A DNA stretch of 64,000 nucleotides from Spirochaetae bacterium HGW-Spirochaetae-3 (GTDB lineage Bacteria > Spirochaetota > Spirochaetia > Treponematales > UBA12059), in contig PGXV01000013.1 of NCBI GenBank assembly GCA_002839315.1, forward strand, positions 54,508 through 118,507, in the 5' to 3' direction. The notes beneath the pieces are model-generated. The model was not told where the DNA came from. It ran no database searches and worked only from the letters and a program-made list of their open reading frames with translations. Shown here one piece after another: positions 43,169 through 51,782 of this stretch. Position 1 is the stretch's first letter, and every line of letters begins with the position of its first letter. A program made the translations under genes and the position numbers.

Positions 43169-43952
43169 GGTGGTATTTCGTCTCGGCGCCGGAGCGGGCG
43201 ATATAGACGATCCAGCCGAACATATCATCGCATGGGAGTAGGTTATTCTCCTGAATATAGCCGAGGATTGGCTCCAGGTCCTCGCGGGTAATTCGACGCA
43301 GGTCGCCGACGGAAATAGTCCCGGATACGCTAGTATTCGGGGCCGAGTATTGCATAGGCTCGCGGAACGTATCGCCGCTTTCGCTGAAATAGCGTTCCAG
43401 CATGCCGATCCCGACCTGAACCGGATACGGGCCATCGCTTTGGCTCAGTAAGTCCTGTAGCGGTATACGCAGCGTCGCGTGCGCGTAGGGCATACGAGAT
43501 ATCCAGCTGCGGGCTATCTCCTCGGACGCCGGATGCTCCGCTACCGCGGGATCCGAGATGAACAAGCGGTAGATACCCCGGATATTCGCCTTCTGTATAC
43601 CGGCGACGTCGGGATAGCTTTGACCGAAGAACGATTCATGTAGCTTGATCCTCGCCAGCCGATCGTACAGCTCATTGATCTCCGCCTCCAAGGCCGCTTG
43701 CCGTCGGGCTAGAACCATGCGCATATCCTCTATCGACACGGCGCGCTCATCGCAGGGAAGGTCTCCCAGCTGGATATCGAAGCTGCTCAATTGCTTGACC
43801 TGCAGCAGCTGCAGGAAATTCAATTCGTCATAATAGCGATAATCATTGCCAAGGTCCCTGAACGGCCGTATCAGGCCTAGCTCCTCATAGTATCGTAACG
43901 CGCCCTCAGTAAGCCCGGTCCATCGCCGGAAAGATCCGATCTTATACTTCAT
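43143..43952 (-). CDS. MerR family transcriptional regulator with effector-binding domain
   Basis: 269 aa from ATG 43952 with GGGAG upstream; a longer frame upstream adds no conserved sequence. Winged HTH: KIGSFRRWTGLTEGALRYYE, LGLIRPFRDLGNDYRYYD, and helical linker to about 110. Residues about 150-269 look like a GyrI-type effector domain (YAHATLRIPLQDLLSQ, VQVGIGMLERYF). It is divergent from the flavin lipoprotein reductase gene and probably controls it, activating when a small molecule binds. The inducer is unknown. Confidence 0.85.
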   Translation of the reverse strand: MKYKIGSFRRWTGLTEGALRYYEELGLIRPFRDLGNDYRYYDELNFLQLLQVKQLSSFDIQLGDLPCDERAVSIEDMRMVLARRQAALEAEINELYDRLARIKLHESFFGQSYPDVAGIQKANIRGIYRLFISDPAVAEHPASEEIARSWISRMPYAHATLRIPLQDLLSQSDGPYPVQVGIGMLERYFSESGDTFREPMQYSAPNTSVSGTISVGDLRRITREDLEPILGYIQENNLLPCDDMFGWIVYIARSGAETKYHLSLRVAVA

Positions 43953-44235
43953 ACCGTTACTCCCGTATCGTGCGGATGCGAGATAGGGATCATACCACGG
44001 GACGCGGCAAAGCAGTGCGATCAAAAAAGCCCGCGCCCGCTGGAAGGTTCCACCTTAGTCGCGCACAGGATCGCCTCGCGAGCAACCCAAAAGCGCGGCG
44101 TCGACCTCGAGAATACGCCCTTTATCGCCTGAATATAGAAGTAGGCTAGCGACGAACCGTCGACGCGGATACACGAATTACTTATTTATATCTTTTTCGT
44201 TATTGACCCTAAAGTCGACACGAGGTGTACCGTAT

Positions 44236-44268
44236 TTGAACGGGCTCTAAGCCCGCATGGAGGCAGGT
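44236..44268 (+). promoter_or_regulatory. Hairpin directly upstream of the reductase ribosome site
   Basis: CGGGCT-CTA-AGCCCG forms a 6-base stem at 44241-44255 just before GGAGG (44259-44263). It could affect translation. A weak promoter (TTGACC at 44203-44208) lies further upstream. Confidence 0.35.
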
Positions 44269-44271
44269 AAG

Positions 44272-46353
44272 ATGAAGAAAAGAAGAATAGCGGCCCTCGC
44301 ACTTATAGCGATCGCGCTCATCGTAGGCATCCCCGGATGCGTTACCGATACGACGCGGCATTCCAAGGCTAGCGCCGCGCCGGTTTCGGGTACCTATGAA
44401 GGAACCGGATACGGCATGCAGGGTCAGATCAAGGTAGCGGTAACCGTCGAGAACGGTACTATCGCCGCGATCAAGGTCATCAGCAGCAAGGAAACGCCCG
44501 AAGTGACCAAGGTCGCGTTCGAGCGCATTCCGGCGCAGATCGTAGAGCACCAGGCGCTCGGCGTCGATACGGTAACCGGCGCTTCGCTTGCCAGCAACGG
44601 TATCAAGAACGCCGTAGCCAACGCCGTTGAAAAAGCCGGCATGGACGTCGCGACCCTTCGCGCCACGACCTATAAACCCCAGCCGAAGGCTCCGCAGACC
44701 TGGACGGCCGACGTCCTGGTCATGGGCGGCGGCGGAGCCGGCCTGACGGCGGCGATAAGCGCCGCGCAGGGAGGATCCCAGGTCATCCTCATCGAGAAGG
44801 GCTCGGTACTAGGCGGCAATACCATGATGGCCGGCGCCGCCTATAACGCAGTCGACCCCAAGGCCCAGGCGATCATGATCCTGTCCAAGGCCCAGAAGAA
44901 CGCCATGGATACCTATCTCGCCCTGGATCCCTCCAGCCCGGCCTTGAAATTCGATCTTTATCCGGAATGGAAGAGCGTCCTCGCCGAGCTGAAGTCGGAT
45001 ATATCGGCGTTCTACCTTAAGAACAAGGGTAAGACCGCAGGCAAGGATATGCCCGGGTTCGACTCCGTCGCGCTTCATATGTGGCATATCTATACAGGCG
45101 GCCTACGCCAGATGGACGACGGTTCATGGATCGCCCCTAAACTCGATCTAGCGCGGAAACTCGCGAGCAGCGCGCTGGACACCTTCGTCTGGATGGACAG
45201 CATAGGGCTTAAGGCCTCGTACGGCGGCAACGTGAACTACGGCGGTACACCCGGGCTCGGAACGGTATTAGGCGCCATGTGGCCGCGTACTCATAGCTTC
45301 ATGTCCGGTGCCCAGCGCATCCCACAGTTGGAGAAGAAAGCCCTGGAGCTCGGCGTCAAGATCTATACGGAGACCCGCGGTACGGAACTCGTCGCCAACG
45401 ATTCCGGTAGGATCATTGGGGCCAAGGCCGTACAGACCGACGGTACGCTCGTATCGATCAAGACCTCCAAGGGAGTCGTCCTGGCCACCGGCGGCTACTG
45501 CGCCAATCCGGTCATGGTCAAGAAATACGACAAGTACTGGGGCAAGGACCTTTCCGACCGGACCCTGACCACCAACATGGGTACCAACACCGGCGACGGC
45601 ATCGTGATGGCGCAAGCCATCGGCGGCGACGTAACCGGCTTGGAAGTAGCCCAGATGATGCCTTCGTCCTCTCCGACGAAGGGAACGATGACCGACGGGA
45701 TATGGGCGGACGCCGCCGAGCAGATATGGATAGACGGCAACGGCAAGCGCTTCGTCAACGAGTACGCGGAACGCGACGTCCTGGCCAAGGCGTCCCTTGA
45801 ATTGGACCGGGGAATATTCTATATCATCTACGCCGGCAGGGGCGACATGAGCAATCCGAGCACGTTGATCAAGGGTACGACCAAGGACGCCCGAGTAGCC
45901 CCGATGATCGAGAGCGGGAATATCTGGTACGGATCCACTCTCGCGGAGCTGGCCAAGGCCACCAACACGGCCGCGGCGGGCTGCACGCCTAAGTTTACCG
46001 AGCAGCAGCTGCGCGAGACAATCGAACGGTATAACGCGTTCGTAGCGGCCCAGAAGGATGATGACTTCGGCAAGGACGTCATATCCGGCGCCATCGACCT
46101 GGCGTATATCGAGTCCCACGACGACGTCGGTATCTGCATCAGTCCCCGCAAGGCGTCGCTGCACCACACCATGGGCGGCGTCCGCATAGACACCGAGGCC
46201 CGCGTCCTCAACGCGAAGAACGCGCCGATACCGGGACTATGGGCCGCGGGCGAGGTCACCGGCGGTATACACGCCGGCAATCGCCTCGGGGGCAACGCTA
46301 TAGCCGATATCTTTACCTTCGGCCGAATCGCCGGAGTCAACGCCGCGAAATAG
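44272..46353 (+). CDS. Flavin lipoprotein reductase (FMN-binding plus fumarate/urocanate reductase domain)
   Basis: 693 aa from ATG 44272, with GGAGG eight bases upstream (an ATG at 44257 is not supported). Lipobox GIPGC (C about 23) predicts an extracytoplasmic lipoprotein. Residues about 45-120 are an FMN_bind domain with DTVTGAS, where the serine should receive FMN through ApbE. Residues about 145-690 are the FAD_binding_2 domain: VLVMGGGGAGLTAAI, then HHTMGGVRIDTEARV and AGNRLGGNAIADIFTFGRIAG, with the substrate-binding arginine of fumarate-reductase relatives. Reduces an unsaturated acid outside the cytoplasm (fumarate, urocanate, cinnamate or other); no heme domain. A strong terminator follows. 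Confidence 0.88.
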   Translation: MKKRRIAALALIAIALIVGIPGCVTDTTRHSKASAAPVSGTYEGTGYGMQGQIKVAVTVENGTIAAIKVISSKETPEVTKVAFERIPAQIVEHQALGVDTVTGASLASNGIKNAVANAVEKAGMDVATLRATTYKPQPKAPQTWTADVLVMGGGGAGLTAAISAAQGGSQVILIEKGSVLGGNTMMAGAAYNAVDPKAQAIMILSKAQKNAMDTYLALDPSSPALKFDLYPEWKSVLAELKSDISAFYLKNKGKTAGKDMPGFDSVALHMWHIYTGGLRQMDDGSWIAPKLDLARKLASSALDTFVWMDSIGLKASYGGNVNYGGTPGLGTVLGAMWPRTHSFMSGAQRIPQLEKKALELGVKIYTETRGTELVANDSGRIIGAKAVQTDGTLVSIKTSKGVVLATGGYCANPVMVKKYDKYWGKDLSDRTLTTNMGTNTGDGIVMAQAIGGDVTGLEVAQMMPSSSPTKGTMTDGIWADAAEQIWIDGNGKRFVNEYAERDVLAKASLELDRGIFYIIYAGRGDMSNPSTLIKGTTKDARVAPMIESGNIWYGSTLAELAKATNTAAAGCTPKFTEQQLRETIERYNAFVAAQKDDDFGKDVISGAIDLAYIESHDDVGICISPRKASLHHTMGGVRIDTEARVLNAKNAPIPGLWAAGEVTGGIHAGNRLGGNAIADIFTFGRIAGVNAAK

Positions 46354-46388
46354 GCGTATCGTCCTGACGATCGCTGATCGACGACGAA

Positions 46389-46420
46389 GGGGCTACCCGG
46401 GAATCCGGGTAGCCCCTTTC
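46389..46420 (+). terminator. Intrinsic terminator of the reductase gene
   Basis: Perfect 12-base arms (46389-46400 and 46405-46416), loop GAAT, followed by TTTCTATATT, 35 bases after the stop. Confidence 0.9.
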
Positions 46421-46514
46421 TATATTCGCCGGCGCGACATGCGGAACGGCGCTCCTCTGCCGCTCGTCGGTTCGCGGCGAATGGTTCGAGTCCTATCCCG
46501 CTGGTATAAAATGC

Positions 46515-46542
46515 GAAAGCCGATCCTTTTGGACCGGCTTTC
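46515..46542 (-). terminator. Terminator candidate behind initiator tRNA-Met
   Basis: Minus strand: GAAAGCCG pairs with CGGCTTTC (46542-46535 with 46522-46515), with further inner pairs, followed by GCATTTTAT. It begins nine bases after the tRNA 3' end. Confidence 0.6.
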
Positions 46543-46550
46543 ATTTCTTA

Positions 46551-46623
46551 TAGCAGGGGTAGGACTCGAACCTACGACCTCCGGGTTATGAGCCCGACGA
46601 GCTGCCAACTGCTCTACCCTGCG
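46551..46623 (-). tRNA. Initiator tRNA-Met (anticodon CAT)
   Basis: 73 bases. Acceptor GCAGGG/CCCTGC with an unpaired first base (C1 against U72), and three G-C pairs at the anticodon stem (GGG-CTCATAA-CCC), both hallmarks of initiator tRNA. D arm GAGC/GCTC, T arm GTAGG-TTCGAGT-CCTAC, discriminator A. CCA not encoded. Confidence 0.94.
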
Positions 46624-46903
46624 TCGATGTTGGGACAATGAATAAATGGCCGTTTTGCGATAATTCAGCTACGAAGGGCTATGACAAGAAACCCACTTCG
46701 TGATATTGTCAAGTTGCATTTAGTATTCCCTCGTCTTATCGGGTTTTTACGGAATTGAGAGGGAACCGTTTTTACATACGCGATTTTCGTTTTTGTAAGA
46801 ATTGTACCCGGCACTCACACCGTCGCGTTTCCGGCTCTACGCATCCGCGCTCCCGTCGAGTTCCGACCATCCTATTCGCATTATTCCTCATATAGGGAAG
46901 TCC

Positions 46904-48172
46904 ATGCAATCTAGAAATTCCTATCAATCATCCTCTCGGCGTACGTCGTCGGAAGATCGCTCCCCCTACGCCCAGAGGCGACCGTATTCCAGCCAGGGAG
47001 GCGGCCAGGGCCGCTATTCGCCCGGAGCCGGACGGCCGCAGTCGCGAGGCGGCTCGGGAGCCCGCGCCAAGCAGTTCATACACCCTTCGCGCTACGTCCA
47101 GGCTGCGACGGTAACGGAAAAGACCGAATACGTACCAGTCCATTCATTCACTGATTTCGAGGTACACCGCAAGATACTCGATAATATCGTCATCAAAGGA
47201 TTCGAGAAACCTTCGGCTATCCAGGATCAGACCATCCCCTTGGTTCTCCAGGGCCGCGACGTCGTGGGAATCGCCAACACGGGCACCGGCAAGACGGCGG
47301 CCTTCGCGATACCGATGATCCACGACCTGATTACCCATATGGACCACCGGGCGATCATCATGGCGCCGACACGCGAACTGGCCCAGCAGATCATGGACGA
47401 GTGCTTCTCCTTCGGCAAGGGCTGCGGGCTCAGGAGCGCCCTTCTCATCGGCGGCTCGTCGATGAGCCTCCAGCGCCGCGACCTGCGGTACAATCCGCGC
47501 GTCGTCATCGGTACTCCCGGCCGTATCAAGGACCATATACAGCAAGGAACCCTGCCCCTGTCGCTTTTCAATTTCGTCGTACTCGACGAGGTCGACCGCA
47601 TGCTGGACATGGGCTTCATCAACGACATCAGCGGAATCCTCTCCAGGGTTTCGCCGCAGAGGCAGTCGCTGTTCTTCTCCGCGACGATGGAACCGAAGAT
47701 CGCCAGGCTGATCGAGCAGTTCTCCCGCGACCCGGTTACCGTCTCTACGAAGGAAGGCCAGACCGTCGACTCGGTCAGCCAGGACGTCGTCTACTACTCT
47801 GGCAGCAACGACAAGATAGACAAGCTACACGACGTGCTGATAACGGGCGAATGCAAGGCGATCATATTCGACGACACGAAGCGCGCCGTGGAACGGCTCG
47901 GCCGAGAGCTGTCCGCCAGGGGCTTCAAGGTCGACGAGATACACGGCGACAAGAGCCAGGCCCAGCGCTCGAGGGCGCTCAAGCGCCTTAAGGAGAACGA
48001 GATAAACATACTCGTGGCCACCGACGTGGCGGCGCGCGGTATCGACGTCTCGGACATAACCCACGTCATCAACTACTCGACGCCCAATTCCTACGACGAC
48101 TACGTGCATCGTATCGGCCGCACCGGCCGCGCAGGCAAGGCCGGCATCGCGCTAACCTTCCTCTCCCGATAA
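46904..48172 (+). CDS. DEAD-box type RNA helicase with DEVD motif
   Basis: 422 aa from ATG 46904 with GGGAAG upstream; earlier in-frame codons are not convincing. N-terminal 70 residues are rich in arginine, serine and glycine (RRTSSEDRSPYAQRRPYSS), an RNA-binding tail. Helicase core: Q motif FEKPSAIQDQTIP, motif I ANTGTGKTAAF, Ia PTRELAQQ, Ib TPGRI, motif II VLDEVDRMLDMGF, where the usual DEAD reads DEVD, motif III SAT, motif V ATDVAARGIDV, motif VI HRIGRTGRAG. Unwinds RNA duplexes; role in ribosome assembly or cold growth is usual. Confidence 0.94.
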   Translation: MQSRNSYQSSSRRTSSEDRSPYAQRRPYSSQGGGQGRYSPGAGRPQSRGGSGARAKQFIHPSRYVQAATVTEKTEYVPVHSFTDFEVHRKILDNIVIKGFEKPSAIQDQTIPLVLQGRDVVGIANTGTGKTAAFAIPMIHDLITHMDHRAIIMAPTRELAQQIMDECFSFGKGCGLRSALLIGGSSMSLQRRDLRYNPRVVIGTPGRIKDHIQQGTLPLSLFNFVVLDEVDRMLDMGFINDISGILSRVSPQRQSLFFSATMEPKIARLIEQFSRDPVTVSTKEGQTVDSVSQDVVYYSGSNDKIDKLHDVLITGECKAIIFDDTKRAVERLGRELSARGFKVDEIHGDKSQAQRSRALKRLKENEINILVATDVAARGIDVSDITHVINYSTPNSYDDYVHRIGRTGRAGKAGIALTFLSR

Positions 48173-48180
48173 CCGCTTAC

Positions 48181-48216
48181 CGCCGGCTCCTCCGCGCTAT
48201 CGCAGAGGAGCCGGCG
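48181..48216 (+). terminator. Hairpin behind the helicase gene
   Basis: Perfect 12-base arms (48181-48192 and 48205-48216) with a 12-base loop, eight bases after the helicase stop. No T-run follows, so termination is uncertain; it may protect the mRNA end. Confidence 0.5.
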
Positions 48217-48379
48217 ATTCCGGATCCTCGCAGGATCGCCTCCCTGACCCTACCCACTCCACGTACCGACGCATCGACTCGTACTATCGGCCCCTGGGAC
48301 CAAAATTCCGCAGGCCGGATTGAACGCCGGCGAACCCGACGATCATGGAGCGGGGCCATGGGTACCGGCGCGCGCGCTG

Positions 48380-48656
48380 GAGGTACGCCGCGGTTCGTTC
48401 CTGATCGCGGCGCCGAACGCGGACGGAGCGATCGTCTAGCGAGAGGCCAGTCCTTCAGCCCGGCTATCGGGGCGATGCGCCACCGGCGCGGAGTGGCCTG
48501 AGACCGGTGATTGGATCGCGCTTCGGAGCGCGGCGACCGCGGTTATCGAGACCGTGCTGATCAGGCGATCCGCGTTCTCAAGGACGGGGGAGGGTACGGG
48601 TCGAATCGGAGCCGGGTTCCGGTACGGCCTTCTACGTCTCGCTACCGATCAGCGGT
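48380..48656 (+). pseudogene. Remnant of a PAS-type sensor histidine kinase
   Basis: Translated pieces on the plus strand resemble a kinase cut down by deletions and frameshifts. Codons from 48380 read EVRRGSFLIAAPNADGAIV then a stop (48437-48439), like the start of a PAS/LOV domain; the same frame goes on REASPSARLSG. In a different frame 48591-48653 reads RVRVESEPGSGTAFYVSLPI, the exact form of the end of a HATPase_c domain. HisKA and most of HATPase are missing. The tail runs into the opposite-strand receiver gene. The PAS assignment is weaker than the HATPase one. Confidence 0.45.
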
Positions 48657-49026
48657 CCGGCGGCTGTTTCCCCGAACCCATCACCCGGCCAATGCACGAG
48701 TACAGCTCCTCCATCACGAAGGGCTTGGCCAGCACCTCGTCGAAACCGCTCGCGTCGTCGTCCGGGACGAAGGCCCCGGTCACGGCGATCACCTTGGGCC
48801 TGAAGCCGTCCGAGGAGTACGCCTCGCGAATGGCGCGCGCGACGTCGGCTCCTCCGATCCCCGGCATGAGCAGGTCGACGAGGACTAGATCGTATCGCGC
48901 GAACGAACAACCCTCGAGCGCCGCCTTCCCATCGCCGGCGCTCTCCGCGTCCCAGCCCAGCTTGCGTAGCATACGCGTGAGTATATCCCTGTTCTGGGCG
49001 TCGTCGTCGACGACGAGCGCCTTCAT
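48649..49026 (-). CDS. Single-domain response regulator
   Basis: 125 aa from ATG 49026, overlapping the stop of the hybrid kinase gene (ATGA). A lone receiver domain: ALVVDDDAQNRDIL, phosphoacceptor D in LVLVDLLMPGIGG, VIAVTGA and LAKPF with the conserved lysine. No output domain. Likely the phosphate target of the kinase encoded just upstream, passing the signal by protein contact as CheY-like proteins do. Confidence 0.9.
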   Translation of the reverse strand: MKALVVDDDAQNRDILTRMLRKLGWDAESAGDGKAALEGCSFARYDLVLVDLLMPGIGGADVARAIREAYSSDGFRPKVIAVTGAFVPDDDASGFDEVLAKPFVMEELYSCIGRVMGSGKQPPDR

Positions 49027-51749
49027 GCCGAGCCGTCTCGCCCGGCTGCCGCGACCGCGATCCCAGACTCGAACATAATTCCTATCCGCTCCAACAAGCC
49101 CAGTAGCACGTCCTTGTCCTCTTCGGAGTAATGCTGGATGAACAGATTGAGCATCTCCTGTCCTCGCCTGCACGAGAAACGCTTGAAGATAGACGACAAG
49201 GCAGAAACCTTCGCGCGGACGTCTACGCGCGCGTCGCTCGTTCCCGACAAGGCGAGCGTCAGCGCCGACATCGACGCTTCCACTTCCATCTTGATGCGCG
49301 CGATGGCCGCGACGCGGCCGAATCCGCTCGCGGCGAACGCATCCAGGAAGGACTGCCCCGAGCCGGACTCGAGTTCTGCCATCGATCGGCATAGCGAGGC
49401 CGCGAATTTCTTTATGTCCGTAGGCTTCTGGAACACGCCGTCGAAGAGGCCGGCGTCGGCCCCGATCGCTTCGCTATCCTGCGCCGTCATCGCGAACAAC
49501 GGCATGGACGGCGAATAGCGGGCGCCGGCGTAAGACCGGATGGCCTTGGCGAGTTCCAAGCCGCTGTAATCCGGCATCTGTATATCGAGTAGAGCCGCGT
49601 CGACGTAGCGGGACTCCAGGACGCCGAACGCTTCAGCCGCGCCCGACGCGCACTGGACGCGGAAGCCGCAGTTCTCGATGAGCGTTCTCATATACTCCAG
49701 GTACACGTCGTTATCGTCGACCACGAGTACGGTATAGCGGTTAGCTACCGCTGACGCCGACCTGACGGGGGAAGCCGCGGGTACGACTATAGTGAAGACG
49801 CTTCCTGAGCCGGGGACGCTATCGAGGCGTATCTCTCCGCCGAGTACCATCGCGATATTCTTCGCGAGCGCAAGCCCGACGCCGCCGCCCTTGGACGCGT
49901 TCCTGCGCTCTCGGTCCGTCTTGGCGAAAGGCCTGAAAACGAGATCGCGGTCGCCCGTCTCTATGCCCGAGCCAGTATCCGAGACGCTGACGATCAAGTG
50001 CGGCACGTTTCCCTCGCGCCGCTCTATCGCGGCCTTTACGGCTACGGATCCGCGTTCGGTATACTTGACCGCGTTATCCACGAGTATCTCTACTACCCGC
50101 CCGAGACGGTCGGGATCGGATTCAATACTATCTTCGCTCCCGACCTCGAGCGAGAACTCGAGCCCCTTCTCCACGGCGAGGGCTCGATACTTGGCGCACG
50201 AGCGTTCCATGAAGGGCACGAGAGGGAACGACAGGCGTTGTATGGTACCGTCGAAATTCTCCGACCGGACGTAATCGAGAATACCGGTCAGTATATCGAG
50301 CAGGACCTGTGCATTCTCGAGGATGGTGACGGCCTTGCCCTCGACATCGGCATTATCCAGCTGCAGGATACGGGCCGCCGAGATTATACCGATTATCGGA
50401 TTCTTGAGTTCGTGGGTCATGCTCGAGAGGAATCTAGACTTGGCCTTGCTAGCGTCCTCCGACTCCCGCCGCGCGTTTCGGAGGAGCTCTTCCATGGACT
50501 TCCTGGAGCTGACGTCGTCGACCACCACGATGGCGTGCGTGATGGCGCCCAACGGAGCGCGGACGGGCGCTATGGAGAAGTTTGCCCAGAATTGTCCGCC
50601 GGAGGCGCGGGGCACCAGCACTTCTTCCCTCGTCTCGAACCCGTCCTGGACGCGCTTCGACAGGCGGTCGACCTTGTCTGGCATGAAGGCGAAGAACCTG
50701 AACACGCTCCGGCCAATGACGTCGGGAGGCGAGAACCCGGTCAGGATGAAGAACGCCGGATTCACGTATTCCACCTCGAACGCGTGGTTGAGCACGAACA
50801 CGCACGATCCAAGCTGATCGACGGCCTGATACAGCTTACGGAGCATTTCCTCGGATTTTCGCCTCAGCGTTATATCGCGGATGATTCCGACCGAGCCCTT
50901 GAAGTTCTTTTGATCGTCCCTGCAGTACTCGCCGGCGGACGACACCTCGCCATAGGAGATGACGCTACCTATGACCTCCCGGGCGGCCCCGGTCACGCCC
51001 GGGTTCCTCTTTAGCCTCACCTCGAGGTCCGTAGTACGGCGGTCTATGCTGCGACGTTCGTTGAAGAGCTTCGGACTCAGTGCGAGCCCGGTCCTATAGC
51101 CGGCGTAGTCAGGCAGTACCCGGTCCCTGTCGACGACGGCGGCGTCGTCGTCATGCAGCAGGACCGAGTAATGCTTGCCGATAAGATCCTCGGGAACGTA
51201 ACCCAGCAGAGAAACGGAATCGTTGACGAAGGTTATGACGCCATCGATATCCAATTCATAGACGATATCGGGTAACGCATGGACCAAATCCTCGTAGCGC
51301 TGGTTTAAATCCACCCTATCTTTTGTAGTGCATCCGGACTTCATGATCGCCGCAAAGGCCCCCGAGACCCAGATTACCGCCTCGGAGAAAGGACGAGGAT
51401 CTGGTGCCGACCTCAACGTCGCGAACCCAGCGCCCAAGGCGGCGGCCGACGGGACGTCGGATGGAGAAGGCCCCGACAATACGCCGACGAGCGGAATAGC
51501 ATCGGGGTGGGCTAAAGCCAGGATAAGGTCCGCCATGGAGGGGTCGGCGACGATGATATCTATGGCGCGGACGGACAGGTTGGCCATGGCCTCGCGCAAG
51601 GCGCGATCTCCGACGACAGACGAGGGTTTAGAGCCGGCGATCCTGCTCCGTAGCTCGCGGCCCAGGCGTTCGGAAATTTCAGGATCGCGAACGGCGATCA
51701 CGATGGTCGGATTCCTTTTTTTGGTATTAACCTGTGTCACTTTCACCAT
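49023..51749 (-). CDS. Hybrid histidine kinase (PAS-PAS-HisKA-HATPase-REC)
   Basis: 908 aa, no membrane segment. N-terminal receiver-like domain (about 12-125), PAS 1 (DIVYELDIDGVITFVNDSVS), PAS 2 (VFVLNHAFEVEYVNPAFFIL), HisKA FLSSMTHELKNPIIGI, HATPase_c with EILVDNAVKYTERG, DTGSGI and GGGVGLALAKNIAMVLGG, then a receiver with VLVVDDNDVYLEY and LLDIQMPDYSG. The last 150 residues resemble an HPt bundle (FKRFSCRRGQEML) but the usual histidine of HxxKG is missing: the site reads VRAKVSALSSIF. Coupled to the single receiver downstream. Start ATG 51749. Confidence 0.9.
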   Translation of the reverse strand: MVKVTQVNTKKRNPTIVIAVRDPEISERLGRELRSRIAGSKPSSVVGDRALREAMANLSVRAIDIIVADPSMADLILALAHPDAIPLVGVLSGPSPSDVPSAAALGAGFATLRSAPDPRPFSEAVIWVSGAFAAIMKSGCTTKDRVDLNQRYEDLVHALPDIVYELDIDGVITFVNDSVSLLGYVPEDLIGKHYSVLLHDDDAAVVDRDRVLPDYAGYRTGLALSPKLFNERRSIDRRTTDLEVRLKRNPGVTGAAREVIGSVISYGEVSSAGEYCRDDQKNFKGSVGIIRDITLRRKSEEMLRKLYQAVDQLGSCVFVLNHAFEVEYVNPAFFILTGFSPPDVIGRSVFRFFAFMPDKVDRLSKRVQDGFETREEVLVPRASGGQFWANFSIAPVRAPLGAITHAIVVVDDVSSRKSMEELLRNARRESEDASKAKSRFLSSMTHELKNPIIGIISAARILQLDNADVEGKAVTILENAQVLLDILTGILDYVRSENFDGTIQRLSFPLVPFMERSCAKYRALAVEKGLEFSLEVGSEDSIESDPDRLGRVVEILVDNAVKYTERGSVAVKAAIERREGNVPHLIVSVSDTGSGIETGDRDLVFRPFAKTDRERRNASKGGGVGLALAKNIAMVLGGEIRLDSVPGSGSVFTIVVPAASPVRSASAVANRYTVLVVDDNDVYLEYMRTLIENCGFRVQCASGAAEAFGVLESRYVDAALLDIQMPDYSGLELAKAIRSYAGARYSPSMPLFAMTAQDSEAIGADAGLFDGVFQKPTDIKKFAASLCRSMAELESGSGQSFLDAFAASGFGRVAAIARIKMEVEASMSALTLALSGTSDARVDVRAKVSALSSIFKRFSCRRGQEMLNLFIQHYSEEDKDVLLGLLERIGIMFESGIAVAAAGRDGSA

Positions 51750-51782
51750 CCATAACGCCTTCCGAACTTCATATATTTCTAT

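Noticed and set aside
46624..46903. Promoter of initiator tRNA-Met with TTGACA at about 46714-46719
   Set aside because: The -35 is perfect on the minus strand but no -10 lies at a suitable distance, so it was not listed.
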